DNA from: Melampsora larici-populina 98AG31
Taxonomy: Eukaryota; Basidiomycota; Pucciniomycetes; Pucciniales; Melampsoraceae
DNA length: 64,000 bases
Assembly (NCBI RefSeq): GCF_000204055.1
Contig: NW_006768795.1
Location: 921,211-985,210 of the forward strand
Reading direction: 5' to 3'
Shown: piece by piece, positions 41,443 through 52,128 of the stretch
Position numbering within the stretch: position 1 is the stretch's first letter
How the letters are laid out: the number at the start of each line of letters is the position of its first letter
Made by a program: the position numbers and the translations under genes
The notes under the pieces: model-generated
The model's database searches: none
Told to the model about the DNA's origin: nothing
Seen by the model: the letters and a program-made list of their open reading frames with translations, nothing else

Positions 41443-44400
41443 TTAGGCCATGACAAAGTCATCTTCGTGACTGCAGTACGGAGTGTTTATTATTGTTTCT
41501 CGTGAGGATTCGTGCGTTTCGTGTGAAGACCTGTTATTGTGGAAGGGAACAAGCTTTCCAACCACCTCTTTACTACTGAAATCAAAAGAATTTGCACACT
41601 CACATTGCGGGGGTGCTAAAGTATCAACTGAGATACACACCCCCTCGTCACGTTTTGTAGCGTGCCCCAAGGGCTCCTGTCCAGGACCGTATGGGGTGGT
41701 TTTCCGAACTGACGAGAACGTCTCAACGGCCGCAACGTTGCTATCGGCTTCATTGGCGCCCTTTCCATGATACAACTTCAATTTCAAAATGTGAAAAACT
41801 GGGTGGGTTGAGTCATTGGATTGGAGCTGGAGTCGAAAGTCTCGACCGGCGTTTAAGACTTCCTGGACCTCATAAGGTCCATCGTAACACGCTTGGAGTT
41901 TGCTCGTTGGTCTTCCTTTTCCCCCTACGACTTGCTGGCGGTCACCACTGTCGACCATTACCCAGTCACCGACGGCAAAAGGTGTGCCTTCTCGTTGCCG
42001 TTGGTTGTACTGCAGAGCTTGATCTACGCGACTACACCAAAGACGGTCTCGCCAGGTGGCCCACTCTGATTCCCTGCGCTGAATCCAGTGTTTGACATCA
42101 TCAGTGTTGGTTTCAGATGGAGTCTTTATAGGGAATAAACGAGGAATCCGCCCGTAGAAAAAATGAAAAGGGGAAACACCAGTTGCAGCATTGACCGCTG
42201 AATTGATGGCAAACTCAGCCAGTGGTAAAGATTGCTGCCACTTTCCGTGCTTTTCGCCTGCGAAGTGTCTCAGAATTTGGCCCACGGTTTTGTTAGACCG
42301 TTCGCTACGGCCGTCGGCTTGTGGATGGTAAGATGTAGATAGTTGGATACGTACTCCTAACAGTTCGTGTAGGCGTTGCCAGAACTTAGAGGTCCAGGCT
42401 TTGTCCCGGTCACCAATGATTGACTCGGGAAGGCCGAATATGGAAGACCAGGCCGAGAATAGCCTGCTTGCTGACCGCTCTGCAGTGTCTCGTTGCGAAG
42501 CTGGAATCAGACGTACAAATCCTGTGAGCCTACACGTACAGGAAAGTATCATGTCGTATCCCGCGACCTTTGGGAATGGGCCGATGAAATCAATGGCTAT
42601 GGATTGCATGGGTTGATCAGGTACCGCCGTGCTTTGAAGTTTTCCAGCCGTAGATGTTGTACGGGCTTTGTTTCGCTGACATGAATCGCATGAACGCAGT
42701 TGCTCCTCTACGTCCCTCGCCATGCTTGGCCAAAAGAACGTAGTACGTAACCGAGCCAGCGTTTTTTGTGTACCTAAGTGTCCTAATGCGTTGTGCGCCT
42801 GCTCAATGAAATCTTTACGTAAGCTTTGATATAGCAGGATTACAAGCCTGCCGTCCAAGTACATGAGGTCTTCTTTCATGATCGTGTCTTCTCTCAATGG
42901 CAAGACCTTACAAAGTTTCTTGCAAAAGGCATCGTGCAAGTAACCTTCCCGGATCGAATGTAATTCAGTGTCTCTAAACCTTGCCTCCGTTTCATAAGCA
43001 GCCACCTCTTCTTGTCTTGAAAGTGCATCCGCAACTGTGTTGTCTTCCCCTCTGAGGTATTTGAAGTCTAAGTCAAATTGGGACAAGGTTTCCAGCCAAC
43101 GCGCTTGTCGTTGGCTGAGATTACGTTGGCTGAGAAGAGTTGTCAAGGAGTGGTGATCCGACATCACGTTCACCCGCATACCTAGTAACAATAAGCGCCA
43201 TTTGTTGAGTGCGTTGATAACCGCCAAGAGCTCCTGTTCGTGAACTGGATAGTTCTTTTCTGCAGGATTCATTGTCCGGCTTTCATAAGCAATTGGGGAT
43301 GCAGTCTCCCATTCAATCCCTTGGAACAGAGCTGCGCCTAACCCGTTCCCACTGGCGTCCGTGAACAACCAGAGAGGTTCTCCTGAATCGTAGTCGAGGT
43401 TGCGTAGGACTGGTAGCGTTGTAATGAGTCTCTTGATATTGTTAAAAGCTGATTCTTCTGCTTTCCCCCACTGGAAAGGCTTTCCCTTCAAGGATGTACT
43501 TGTTAAAGGTGACAATGTGCCTACATAATGAGAAAGTCCATCAATAAACTTCTTCATCCATTGGACCGTCCCTAAGAACTTGAGGAGTTGTTTTGAATTG
43601 GTTGGCGAAGTCCACTTTGAAATCTTCTCGACTTTCTCATCATCAGGACATATGCCTGCCTCACTGATTTGGTGACCTAAAAATTTGATTTCTCGTCTGA
43701 AAAGTTTGCTTTTCTTGGCCAAGCAGTATAACTTGGCTGCACGCAGTCGCCCCAGTACCTGACGTAAGTGGTCTTCATGCTCTTCAATTGTTTGTGAAAA
43801 AATCACGATGTCATCAATATATACAACACAGATTTTTCCTACTAGTTCACCGAGAATCTCTTTGTTTCGCGCCTGATGTGTGGCCGGACCATTGGTAAGC
43901 CCCATGGGCATTACTGTCCATTCATATAGACCCCACGGAGTTTTCACCGCCGTCAGCGGGATGTCCTCCTCCCGCATACAATCCTGAAAGAAAGAGTTGG
44001 TTTGATCCACTACAGACCACACCTTCCCTGTTGCTACTAACCTCACAGCTTCATCCACATTTGGTAGTGGGGAACGATCCTTCACTGTGTATTTATTCAG
44101 TGTTCGGTAATCGCAGACCCACCTGGGTAATTCTGCAGGGTCCTTTTTTGGTATTATCATCGACGGCGATGCGTATTGGCTCTGAGATCGCCGGAGTCGT
44201 CCAGCCTTGACATGTTGATTCAGGAGCTTGTTCCAAGACTCCAGGTGCTTTCGTGGATATCCGAATTGTTTTTCATTGATCACAACATTCGGATCAGTCA
44301 GGACAATCTTATGTCTCGCTCGTCTGTTCACATCCGGTAGACTTTCCGGGAATGTTTCGTCCGGTATGTCTTCTTCCTCCACTGGAGGAAGTTCAGCCGG

Positions 44401-44517
44401 GAAGAGGTCCTCAAATTCTTTGAAAATTTTTGATTCACGGTCATTCAAGTCTTGCGGCTTGCAAATCTTATGAAGATTTTCAATAGCACACAGCACATTA
44501 TTCATTCTTGAATGCAT
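41443..44517 (-). CDS. Gypsy reverse transcriptase, RNase H and integrase
   Basis: The 1024-residue frame has RT (RWVCDYRTLNKYT, VMPMGLTNGPATHQ, catalytic YIDDIVIFS at about residue 232), RNase H (LFTDASGNGLGAALFQ, then VADALSRQEEVA) and integrase with a zinc-binding HHCC part (LGHLGTQKTLARLR, SCDSCQRNK). The DDE core is AIDFIGPFP (about 641), IIGDRDKAW (about 701) and PQADGRSERSN (about 737). A GPY-type segment YDGPYEVQEVLN and FHILKLKLYHG follow. No chromodomain is recognised. This ORF itself is undamaged, unlike Gag. Plus-strand frames over it are shadows. Confidence 0.93.
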   Translation of the reverse strand: MHSRMNNVLCAIENLHKICKPQDLNDRESKIFKEFEDLFPAELPPVEEEDIPDETFPESLPDVNRRARHKIVLTDPNVVINEKQFGYPRKHLESWNKLLNQHVKAGRLRRSQSQYASPSMIIPKKDPAELPRWVCDYRTLNKYTVKDRSPLPNVDEAVRLVATGKVWSVVDQTNSFFQDCMREEDIPLTAVKTPWGLYEWTVMPMGLTNGPATHQARNKEILGELVGKICVVYIDDIVIFSQTIEEHEDHLRQVLGRLRAAKLYCLAKKSKLFRREIKFLGHQISEAGICPDDEKVEKISKWTSPTNSKQLLKFLGTVQWMKKFIDGLSHYVGTLSPLTSTSLKGKPFQWGKAEESAFNNIKRLITTLPVLRNLDYDSGEPLWLFTDASGNGLGAALFQGIEWETASPIAYESRTMNPAEKNYPVHEQELLAVINALNKWRLLLLGMRVNVMSDHHSLTTLLSQRNLSQRQARWLETLSQFDLDFKYLRGEDNTVADALSRQEEVAAYETEARFRDTELHSIREGYLHDAFCKKLCKVLPLREDTIMKEDLMYLDGRLVILLYQSLRKDFIEQAHNALGHLGTQKTLARLRTTFFWPSMARDVEEQLRSCDSCQRNKARTTSTAGKLQSTAVPDQPMQSIAIDFIGPFPKVAGYDMILSCTCRLTGFVRLIPASQRDTAERSASRLFSAWSSIFGLPESIIGDRDKAWTSKFWQRLHELLGVRIQLSTSYHPQADGRSERSNKTVGQILRHFAGEKHGKWQQSLPLAEFAINSAVNAATGVSPFHFFYGRIPRLFPIKTPSETNTDDVKHWIQRRESEWATWRDRLWCSRVDQALQYNQRQREGTPFAVGDWVMVDSGDRQQVVGGKGRPTSKLQACYDGPYEVQEVLNAGRDFRLQLQSNDSTHPVFHILKLKLYHGKGANEADSNVAAVETFSSVRKTTPYGPGQEPLGHATKRDEGVCISVDTLAPPQCECANSFDFSSKEVVGKLVPFHNNRSSHETHESSRETIINTPYCSHEDDFVMA

Positions 44518-44523
44518 TTCTTT

Positions 44524-44865
44524 TTAATAATAAACCTTCCCACTTGGTGAGTGTAATACACAACGGCGGTGAAGTGAAATATCGAGTTTGAATTTTGTCA
44601 AGAAGGGTGATCCAAGGATCATATCGTATGAGGAACTTAGAGGTGCCAATTTGAAGGAAACCGCCCCGAAGCGTGTGCTAGGATTTTCGCACTTCAGGTT
44701 AGCCATCACAAACTCTTTCAAGACTAAAGGAGTCCCTTCCGTGGGTATAGCGAGGCGTACCTCCACTGGTGCAACTAACGGCCTCCAAGGAATGTTAAGC
44801 TCACGGGCGATTTGGTCGGATAAAAGGTTCGCCCCGGCTCCTGAATCAATAAGAGCACGAACCGT
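44524..44865 (-). pseudogene. Gypsy protease
   Basis: Right after the Gag stop the same frame reads VRALIDSGAGANLLSDQ, the aspartic protease active site (D-S-G), then continues to SSYDMILGSPFLTKF and ends at TAA 44524-44526. The TAA is in the same frame as the RT ORF that starts nine nucleotides later, so it separates protease from polymerase. Confidence 0.8.
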
Positions 44866-46974
44866 TCACCCATTACAAGTCAGTTCCAGAATGATGGGCG
44901 CCACAGATTTTGAAGGTACGCACCCTGATTCATCATTTGACTGTTCTTCTATTTGAGTAGCTTGAAACTGATCGGCCTCTTCATATGCCGCGATGTCGCT
45001 TGCTAGCATGTTCGCGACGTCTTCAATAGCCGCCACACGAGTTACAGCAGGCGTGACAGACGGTCGTCCTGCGGGTCGTTGCGTAGGCGCTCCGGCAGGC
45101 GTCGCAGTAGTCGTCGAAGTAGGTGTTCGTCGAGGTCTTGGTCCAGGATTGAAATCCGCTGGGACAGATAAGAAACGATTATTTCGGCGCGTACAGTTGG
45201 TGTTATTACACTTCTCTTTACAGGTTGCGCATATACCTGATTGTCTCAGGTATTCGTGGTACCGCCAGGCATTTTTGGCACGTTCTTCGTCTGAACGTTG
45301 CCGAGGGGGTGGGGCAGATCGTACGCCACTAGCTCCCGACGCGGGGTGGTTCACCACAGCTGGAGTTGTCTTTGATTTCACCAATGGGTCCGGTAGCAAT
45401 CGACTGTTGATGAGAAAGCGATAGATTCCATCCGCTGTGTCCTTGAAGACCGGGAAGGAGAAAGGTTGTGCCAGTAAGTGTTTCTCCCTCTCTATCAAGT
45501 CTTTAACTAGTAACGGTGCTCCCCAAGTGATGTGTTGAGCTAGGTGACGATCGGTAACTTGCCCAAATGGTTTGATAAGTCGGTGTATAGCTTGAGCGCG
45601 TTTCACATATTGATCGAATGTTTCTCCAGATTTGATTTCCAGTCGTCGGAGAGCATTTTTGGTGTCCGTCAACCAGGCGTATGGTAAGGTTCCCATAGCC
45701 ATCAATTCCATAGCACCCTCCCAAGTTTGACGTTTCAGTTCCTCCTTGTTGGCTTGGTACCATGACAACATTTCTTCATCGTTCAACAATGATTGTAATA
45801 ATTTCAATTTTTCGCGGTCATCAACAAGATTCTTGATTTCGAATGTTTCCTCTATCAAGTTTCTCCAGTGAAACAGATCGGCTGGTTTACCAAACTTGCC
45901 CGTAAATTTTGGTAAGTCTGAGAGTTTAATTCAATCAGCTGTCATCCCCGTGTTTGGCTGAGTGGCTAGTAGTTGATGAGTCGTGTCTCTGTAAGCGCTC
46001 GAGGTTTGGTTCTCTACCGTGTTTCTAGGTAAGGCCGGCAAGTACGTGGTTTCCATCGGTGATGGATGGGCCGCTGTTGAGCCCAAAGCAGCAGGTGTCG
46101 ATTGAGTTGGTCAAAGATCGCTGGGTGGTTGCCGATTAAGATGCTCTTCCGCCCAATTGACTCGGTGCTGGTTGGTGGCTTGAGTTGTCTCTTGCTGTTT
46201 GGTGCGGCCAATCCCAGTCGACGCCTCCGGTAAAACAACACCCGTGTGCGGTGCTTGTTGTCCTCGAGCTAGTGGCGATGGTGACCCGGGTGTGAGATTC
46301 ACATAGCGGCTGAAGGTGTTGGAGCCAGCAGCTTGATCCCCATTGGCCTCACCCGACTTGTCGGCTTCTGCAACGTTCTCAACGCTTGCTACGCGGCTCT
46401 TGTCCGCTAGTAACTCACGAACCAACTTCTGTAAGTCGGCCGTTTCTTGTCTCGACTGATCTAGCTGAGCTGTGCGTTGCTCTAATGCGTCTATTTGCGA
46501 CCTTAGGACCCGAATGGTCTCTGCGTCCTCTTCTCGTGACATCGAGTTAGTAGGATCAGCGGTTAGAGTCCGGGTCGCAGTGATGGATCTTTGTTGTGGT
46601 GGAGTGCCTTCCGGGAGATATCCAGGCGGGTGTGGTGTATAGGTAGGTCCGAGTAATTTCTTGAAATGAAGATTTATGACAGTACTTTCAGGCAAAGATG
46701 GTGATAGTTCTATAGGCAAGAATTTCGATTTCTGGGTTTGGTCTGGGCTACTTTTCACAAAGGAGGAGGCGTAGACGACGCGGTCAGATAACGCCGCTGG
46801 TGATCCCGAAACCGAGGCCTCAGGTCTCCAAGAGTAGTTAGGAGGTTGTCCCGCTGCTGGGCTGTCCAAATCTTCTACAACGGTTGCCTTGGCCTTTTCT
46901 TTTTGAGCTTGTCGTAATAGTGAGTCGGGATCGTCCAAATAGTTATCAGGCTTTCGTGATAACGGTCCAGACAT
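44866..46974 (-). pseudogene. Gypsy Gag, with three TGA stops
   Basis: From the ATG at 46972-46974 the frame reads MSGPLSRKPDNYLDD, a Pro/Ser-rich part and a coiled-coil (LRSQIDALEQRTAQLDQ). It stops at TGA 46111-46113, continues in the same frame through SAYRDTTHQLLATQPN, stops at TGA near 45930, and continues through capsid-like WYQANKEELKRQTWEGAMEL to a four-Cys cluster ICATCKEKCNNTNC. It stops again at TGA 44866-44868 just before the protease. All three stops would be CGA (Arg) if the first base were C. Gag packages the RNA genome; this copy cannot make a full-length product without readthrough. Confidence 0.8.
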
Positions 46975-47194
46975 CCAATTGGCAGGTAAACAGAGCGATC
47001 GACAAGGTCTTCCAGGTATTGATCGACAGACTAATAAGCTCAAGTTTGACAGGACTGACGGTCGTGCGACATTCGCAGGTGGCAGATGGACAGATGGTTG
47101 ACAGAGTATCCCAAAGGATAAAAGCGACAGAGAGATAATGAGTAGTGTGAAAATTTTTATTGTAACTTTATCGAAGTGATCAAGTTAAAAAAAG

Positions 47195-47445
47195 TGTAAG
47201 TTTCCTGAGAACCTTCACTAAAGTCCGGATAAGATTCCGGCACGACTTCTCGAGAGAGCACAAACGGACAATTAACTTGGAACTTCGTTTAGTTGAATTA
47301 CGAGCTGGTTCCAGAAAGTCCGTGGATAGGCTCTCAGAGGAGTAAGAGCATCTCCTATCGTCTCGGTAAAGGGCTTCGGTACGGTAAATTTTACTGTACC
47401 GACCCTTAAATTCCCCAATCGTGCCTGTACTTGTGTACCCTTACA
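47195..47445 (-). repeat. Gypsy 5' LTR
   Basis: 251 bp; outer parts match the 3' LTR. The centre (47347-47420) differs: GAGCATCTCC followed by TACGGTAAATTTTACTGTAC, a 20-bp near-palindrome. This looks like replacement or a small insertion. Confidence 0.85.
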
Positions 47446-47450
47446 GAGGC
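47446..47450 (+). repeat. Gypsy target-site duplication, right
   Basis: GAGGC immediately after the terminal CTTACA. Confidence 0.93.
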
Positions 47451-47820
47451 CCGCCCCCGCACTCCCCGCCAGGGTATGCGGGGGCTGCAGGGAGCACCCT
47501 AAAAAATTTAAAAAATTTTAAAAAAAAAGCCCAAAAAAAGAACCCAAGGGGTCAGAAGACTCCATCACGGCTCGTCTCACACCTCCTCTAGCGCCCTCTA
47601 GACTCTCAAACTCGTTCGAATCAAGAAAGTAATTCACTAATAGTCTAAAATGGTAGAACCGGACTCAGACGGACCAGGAGACGCGACAACTGTGATTCAA
47701 TGGGAAGGTTTAGATGAAACCTTCCCTTTTCCCCTTTCTCTTACCCTTTCTTTCAGCTATTTATGGCCACTTCCCTTCAAGTTTGAATGACCAAAATCAC
47801 TTTATCCCCTCATCGATATC

Positions 47821-50130
47821 ATGGACCAAATTGATCTCACCGGTGATTCTGCGGCTAGTCAGGCTGGAGATGCTCCAGAAGTCGAAGATTCTCATATCAA
47901 CACAGCCTCTAACAACGGTAAGAGAAGCTGGGTTTGGACTCACTTTAGCCCTACAGCGTGCAGCAAGAAGGTTCAGTGCACTGTGACATCGAAGCATGGG
48001 ATAGAATGTGGAGCATTACTCGTTTGTGACCTACGATCAAGCACAAAAGGGATGTCGGATCATCTGACCGCCAAACATAAGCTTGGAGATCCCAACAAGA
48101 GGGCAAAACGGATGGGCATGATCCAGCAATTCTTGGAAAGTGGGAAGTCAAAAAGCATGGTAAGTGTCTCTCTGATTATTTTCATCCTTCAATCATTCTT
48201 CATACTTTTCTCCTTCTTCTCACTCCAGTCTCTTCCATCCATGTTTGTTTGCTTCATTTTGAAGCCTTGCTTGACTACAGCTTCTCTAAAGACAGCAATC
48301 TGTTATCTTATTTCCGATTGTGATCTTTTGTTTGCGATGATTGAGAAGAAGTCAGTTACTACGTTACTTAGACTTTGTAACGCCAAAACAACTTCCATGA
48401 TAGTCAAGGAAGATGCTATAACTCGACACTTGCAAGAGGTGTTTCTCTTTCATCAAGAACACCTCCAAGGGCAACTACTCGCTGAAGCTCCTGCCGTCTC
48501 ATACACACTCGATGCGTGGACAGCGCCAAACAATACGGCGTTCATGGCGGTCACGGCTCATATGATCAACTCAAATTTTGAGAAGGTTGATGTCCTTCTC
48601 CGCATTCCTCACGTCCAGGGTCAGTTATACAATTTTATTCAAATAATTTGAAGTTTAACTTTTGACTGATTTGTTTTTTCTTTCAGGAGCCCACACGGGC
48701 AAAAACTTTGTGGAATTTTTTATGGAAACAATTGCCCCTTATGGAGGTCTGAAGAATCTCGCCTCGATCACCACGGATAATGCATCCTCCAACAAAACTA
48801 TGGCAAAAGAGATTGAGGCTGCTTTGGGTGGGACTTTCAAGGCCAACAAGAACCTTCTAGGCTGTGTAGCACACGTTCTAAATCTAGCTGCGATTGCTGG
48901 ACTCAAAGTTCTTGGGCCACTTGATGATTCCTCAGACGACAGCGCCAATCTCCCAGCAAATCCGATGGCCATCAACCATCTGGTGGATACACCTGATGGA
49001 GCCCATGTCGATATGGCTTCTGTTTACAAGCGCATTCATGGTATCTCTACTTACACTCGCGGCAGCCCTCAGCGCCTGGAGTCGTTTCAGAACTTCATTC
49101 AACTGTTCCCACCTAACGCTTCTACACCTACTGCGGCTCAAACGCTAATCCTTGATGTGCGAACTCGTTGGAACTCCACCTGCGCTATGTTTGAGCGTGC
49201 CTTGTTACTCAGGTACGTTCAACATAGCTTACTTACTCACCTTTGTATGCTGACATTGTTCTTTCTCACAGAGGACTGCCTGTGATCAATTCTCTGCAAC
49301 TCCTGAGGGAGCGAAGTTCAAGTTGACTCCAATCGAGTGGAAGCAGCTTGAAGTTATGATCAACTTTCTCAAACCGCTTAATGATGCGACCAAGCGACTT
49401 TGTGCAACCAGGTACCCTACAATCAACAGTGTTATTCCTATCTATGTTGTTGTGATCAACAAATTACAAGCGGTAAGTTTTCTTTACCACTATTCACCGG
49501 TTTCTCAAGCTGATTGGATCCAAGATTTGATAATCGAAGGTACACCATACATATGACATTGGTCAGCTTATCCCAGCAGCAGATGACATGATTGACAAAC
49601 TTCAAACGTACCTAATTGCTGCCTTGAAGAAACCAGGCCCCGTCTGTTCAACTATTCTAGATCCTCGTGTTAAATTGGAGGTTTACAAAACTCACTTTGA
49701 CTCTCTTGCGCTCTGTGGGCACTCGGCTGACTTGTTGAAGGCAGACTTCATCAAAGCTGCACAGGCTTATGCCAGCTTTGCGACTCCTGAGATAATCAAC
49801 ACCCATTCACCAGCTCCCACCCCCGCTACATCACTTGACGACGACCTGTTTGGCGTACCAGAGATCTCCGACAACAATTCAGTCACAAACGAGATTGCTC
49901 GTTATCTTTGGGAGCCGCTTGAACACAAGGATAACAATATCCTTGCGTACTGGAAGGGAAGGGTGAAGGCTTACCCTGCCCTGTCTGCCATGGCAATGGC
50001 TTACCTGGCCATTCCAACCACAAGCTGCCCTGCCGAGCACGTCTTTTCCAAAGGCAGGGCTGTCCTCCAATATTCAAGATCAGCACTTAATCCTGATACA
50101 GTTGAGCGTCTTCTTTGTGTTAAAGAGTAG
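47821..50130 (+). CDS. hAT transposase, apparently intact (five exons)
   Basis: Exons 47821-48159, 48229-48619, 48687-49212, 49274-49472 and 49567-50130 are in phase and give 672 residues without stops. An N-terminal BED-type zinc finger (WTHFSPTACSK, VCDLRSST, DHLTAKHKLG) binds the ends. The core shows DAWTAPNNTAFMAVTAHMIN (first catalytic Asp region), SITTDNASSNKTM (second Asp) and LGCVAHVLNLAA. The C-terminal hATC dimerisation block is LAYWKGRVKAYPALSAMA, ending TTSCPAEHVFSKGRAVL with Glu. It catalyses cut-and-paste transposition in the nucleus. It lies inside hAT ends with perfect target duplication. The intron-1 acceptor was chosen by phase; a further acceptor at 48280 gives a stop. Confidence 0.9.
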
Positions 50131-50309
50131 TACCGCGCCTTTGGCCCAGCTTATTTCAATGGCCTCGATGAATAAATGAAAAGGATCTTGATTACAAATA
50201 GGATAGGAAATTGATAGGAAATTGAAAACAGAGTTCTATATGTGATTTAAAGTACAAAAGTGCTGTCTTATATGGAATGAACTACACCTTTGCCAATGAC
50301 TTGTTGTCC

Positions 50310-50478
50310 CCCAAAAATTTGCCTAAAACGGCGGGGAGTGTGGGGAATTGCCATCGTTCCCGGCTCCCGCCCCCGCTGGTCCCCGCGGGATTTTCCTTCC
50401 CAAACCCATCCCGAAACCCGCCCCCGCGGGGGCGGGAGCCGGGGACTCCCCAAAATTCCGGGGTCGGGCGATGGCCTA
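50310..50478 (+). repeat. GC-rich 3' subterminal region of the hAT element
   Basis: CCCGCCCCCGCGGGGGCGGG (about 50418-50437) is a palindrome. CGGCTCCCGCCCCCGC near 50361 is inverted as GCGGGGGCGGGAGCCG at about 50427-50442. Similar CCCCGC repeats lie in the 5' subterminal part (40444-40545 and 47446-47490), probably transposase-binding sites. Confidence 0.7.
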
Positions 50479-50486
50479 GATGTTAT
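50479..50486 (+). repeat. hAT target-site duplication, right
   Basis: GATGTTAT right after the terminal GGCCTA. Confidence 0.93.
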
Positions 50487-50510
50487 TGATTTTCTCTAAA
50501 GATATATTTA

Positions 50511-51493
50511 GGGTATACAAATATGTTCTGGAAATTTCCAGAAGGTTTGTTCCAGAACGCCAGGACCCTTCTGGCATTTGGGAAAACACAATTCAAAATC
50601 TGCAGCCGTCTGGATCAAGTGATCGACGGTGATTCCCCACCTTCAGCCAACCAAGCAGCCCTCACAAAAATCCAATTGTCACACTGTTGGCCTTTGACTT
50701 TCAAAACCTCGGCCCTTAAGATTTGAAGCAGGTTTTTAAATGTATACTCATCTTGAGAAAGATTCATCAGTTTCAATTTGTATATACTTGTTTCTTAGTT
50801 TTCAAATGTCTCTCAAAAGGAAACAAGATCTTCAAGCTCACAAAATCAATTGTCATTTGACTTGGTGTTAAGCTGCAAATATGTACCTTTTTGAATTAAA
50901 ATTATTGGTGTTAGTCTTGTTTTGCTTTTTTAAAACGATCGTTGTTGATCTCATTTTATTTGTTAATTTCAGACAACTTTTCAACTAATGTGATTGTTGT
51001 TTCCAAAACAATCTCTTTGAAAACCATGTTTGTTACCTACTTGGAGGCTTTGCTTGTTTTAAATTCATTTCATGTTGACTGTCTTTGTGATTTGTCTGAA
51101 AACCGACTTCACAAAGAAGTTGAAAATTGATTGAATTCCTCAAAAATTTGGTTTCAATTCTCTAATTGACTCAAACATCTTTTCTCAATAGAAATTGATT
51201 CAAATCTTCCAAAAATGTTGTATCTCAAATGCCTGATTGACTTGTGGATTTGAGGTGACCACAGTGAATCGTGATGAGATGAAGTAGCTGATGGTGATGT
51301 GATTTGGTGCTGAGGTGAGTGGGGATGAGGGGTGAGCTGGTGGAGTTGGGTTGTGTTTATGGGGTTTCTGGCATTCTGGAAGTGTGGTGCATTCAAATTT
51401 GCCAAATGCCAGAACACCAGAACACACCAAAAAAAAACTTCTGGCGTTCTGGAAAAAACCTTCTGGAAATTTCCAGAACATATTTGCATACCC
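50511..51493. mobile_element. Non-autonomous TIR element with TA duplication
   Basis: Ends share an inverted repeat of about 53 bp: GGGTATACAAATATGTTCTG at the left, and the reverse complement of the right end, GGGTATGCAAATATGTTCTG, with only a couple of mismatches. TA flanks both ends, as in Tc1/mariner. CTGGAAATTTCCAG inside the ends is itself palindromic. No transposase ORF is present. It lies 24 bp beyond the hAT target duplication. Confidence 0.8.
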
Positions 51494-51495
51494 TA

Positions 51496-52128
51496 ATTGT
51501 ACTGCTTGCTAAAAGTTCCAGTATATGAGAGCAACTGTGTATGTGACTGCATACACCACAAGAAAAGATGCCTTTGATCCGAAAATCTGAGGTATGCGTG
51601 GATGGTGATAGCCTTGGACATAGCATCAGATGAATTGATCCAAGGCATTTTTCAGGTCCAAAGAATGCTTCAGATTGTTTCCTTGGACTATGCGGCTGAG
51701 GGGATTTATACTCAACAATGCCTTGGATTTTTGAATTCATGGTATCTTTGTTAGCAGTGATGGCAATATTTGCATAGAAAAAAGGTCTAGGTGTCACATC
51801 TCTGAGACATGAAGGCTTAAATACTTACCTGATCACCAGAATATCTCCCTGCCCCAAAAAACTCCCAACCTATCTACTCCCCCAGAGCTTGACACTAGAC
51901 CAAGAGACCAGTCAGGGACCCCTGAAACATATGGGTTCTGCTCAATGATCTGCCTGCACTCATAACCACTTGGAGTCTAGATTCATTGGGGGCTAATTAA
52001 CTTTCCCAAACCCCGGCCCCAATGGTAGGGGGTACAGGTTCCCCAAGGGGCATCAGTTTTGGAGCTCAGCCTGAGTGTAGGCGCCGAGTATCAGAATCCA
52101 ATTCCTACCCAAAATACAATGCTGTATA
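51496..52128. other. Intergenic, no supported gene
   Basis: No credible ORF between the two TIR elements. Confidence 0.4.

Larger units (their letters stand above)
40546..47445 (-). mobile_element. Ty3/Gypsy LTR retrotransposon, decayed, nested in the hAT element
   Basis: LTRs start TGTAAG and end CTTACA. A perfect 5-bp duplication GAGGC occurs at 40541-40545 and 47446-47450. Minus-strand order is Gag, protease, RT, RNase H, integrase, which defines Gypsy. A polypurine tract (AGGAGGGAAGGG) abuts the 3' LTR. The LTRs differ in length (348 and 251 bp) and contents. The coding frame holds four in-frame stops (TGA at 46113 and 45929 vicinity, TGA at 44866, TAA at 44524). The insertion is therefore older than the Copia one, but younger than the hAT insertion. 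Confidence 0.95.
40444..50478 (+). mobile_element. hAT transposon, carrying a nested Gypsy element
   Basis: The element runs from TAGGCCTTTGCCCC to ...GGCCTA and is flanked by a perfect 8-bp target duplication GATGTTAT (40436-40443 and 50479-50486), the hAT length. Without the Gypsy insertion (6900 bp plus 5-bp duplication) it would be about 3.1 kb. Both subterminal regions are GC-rich with repeated CCCCGC and GCGGGG motifs. The transposase gene at 47821-50130 is intact by inspection, so this copy may have been autonomous. Ends were fixed by matching the two duplications. Confidence 0.93.

Noticed and set aside
41483..42684. Plus-strand ORFs of about 60-134 residues opposite the Gypsy polymerase
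   Set aside because: They lie fully antisense to the conserved integrase and RNase H coding sequence and have no domain of their own.
44993..45424. 143-residue Gly/Arg-rich plus-strand ORF
   Set aside because: It is antisense to the Gag Cys cluster and its Pro/Thr linker.
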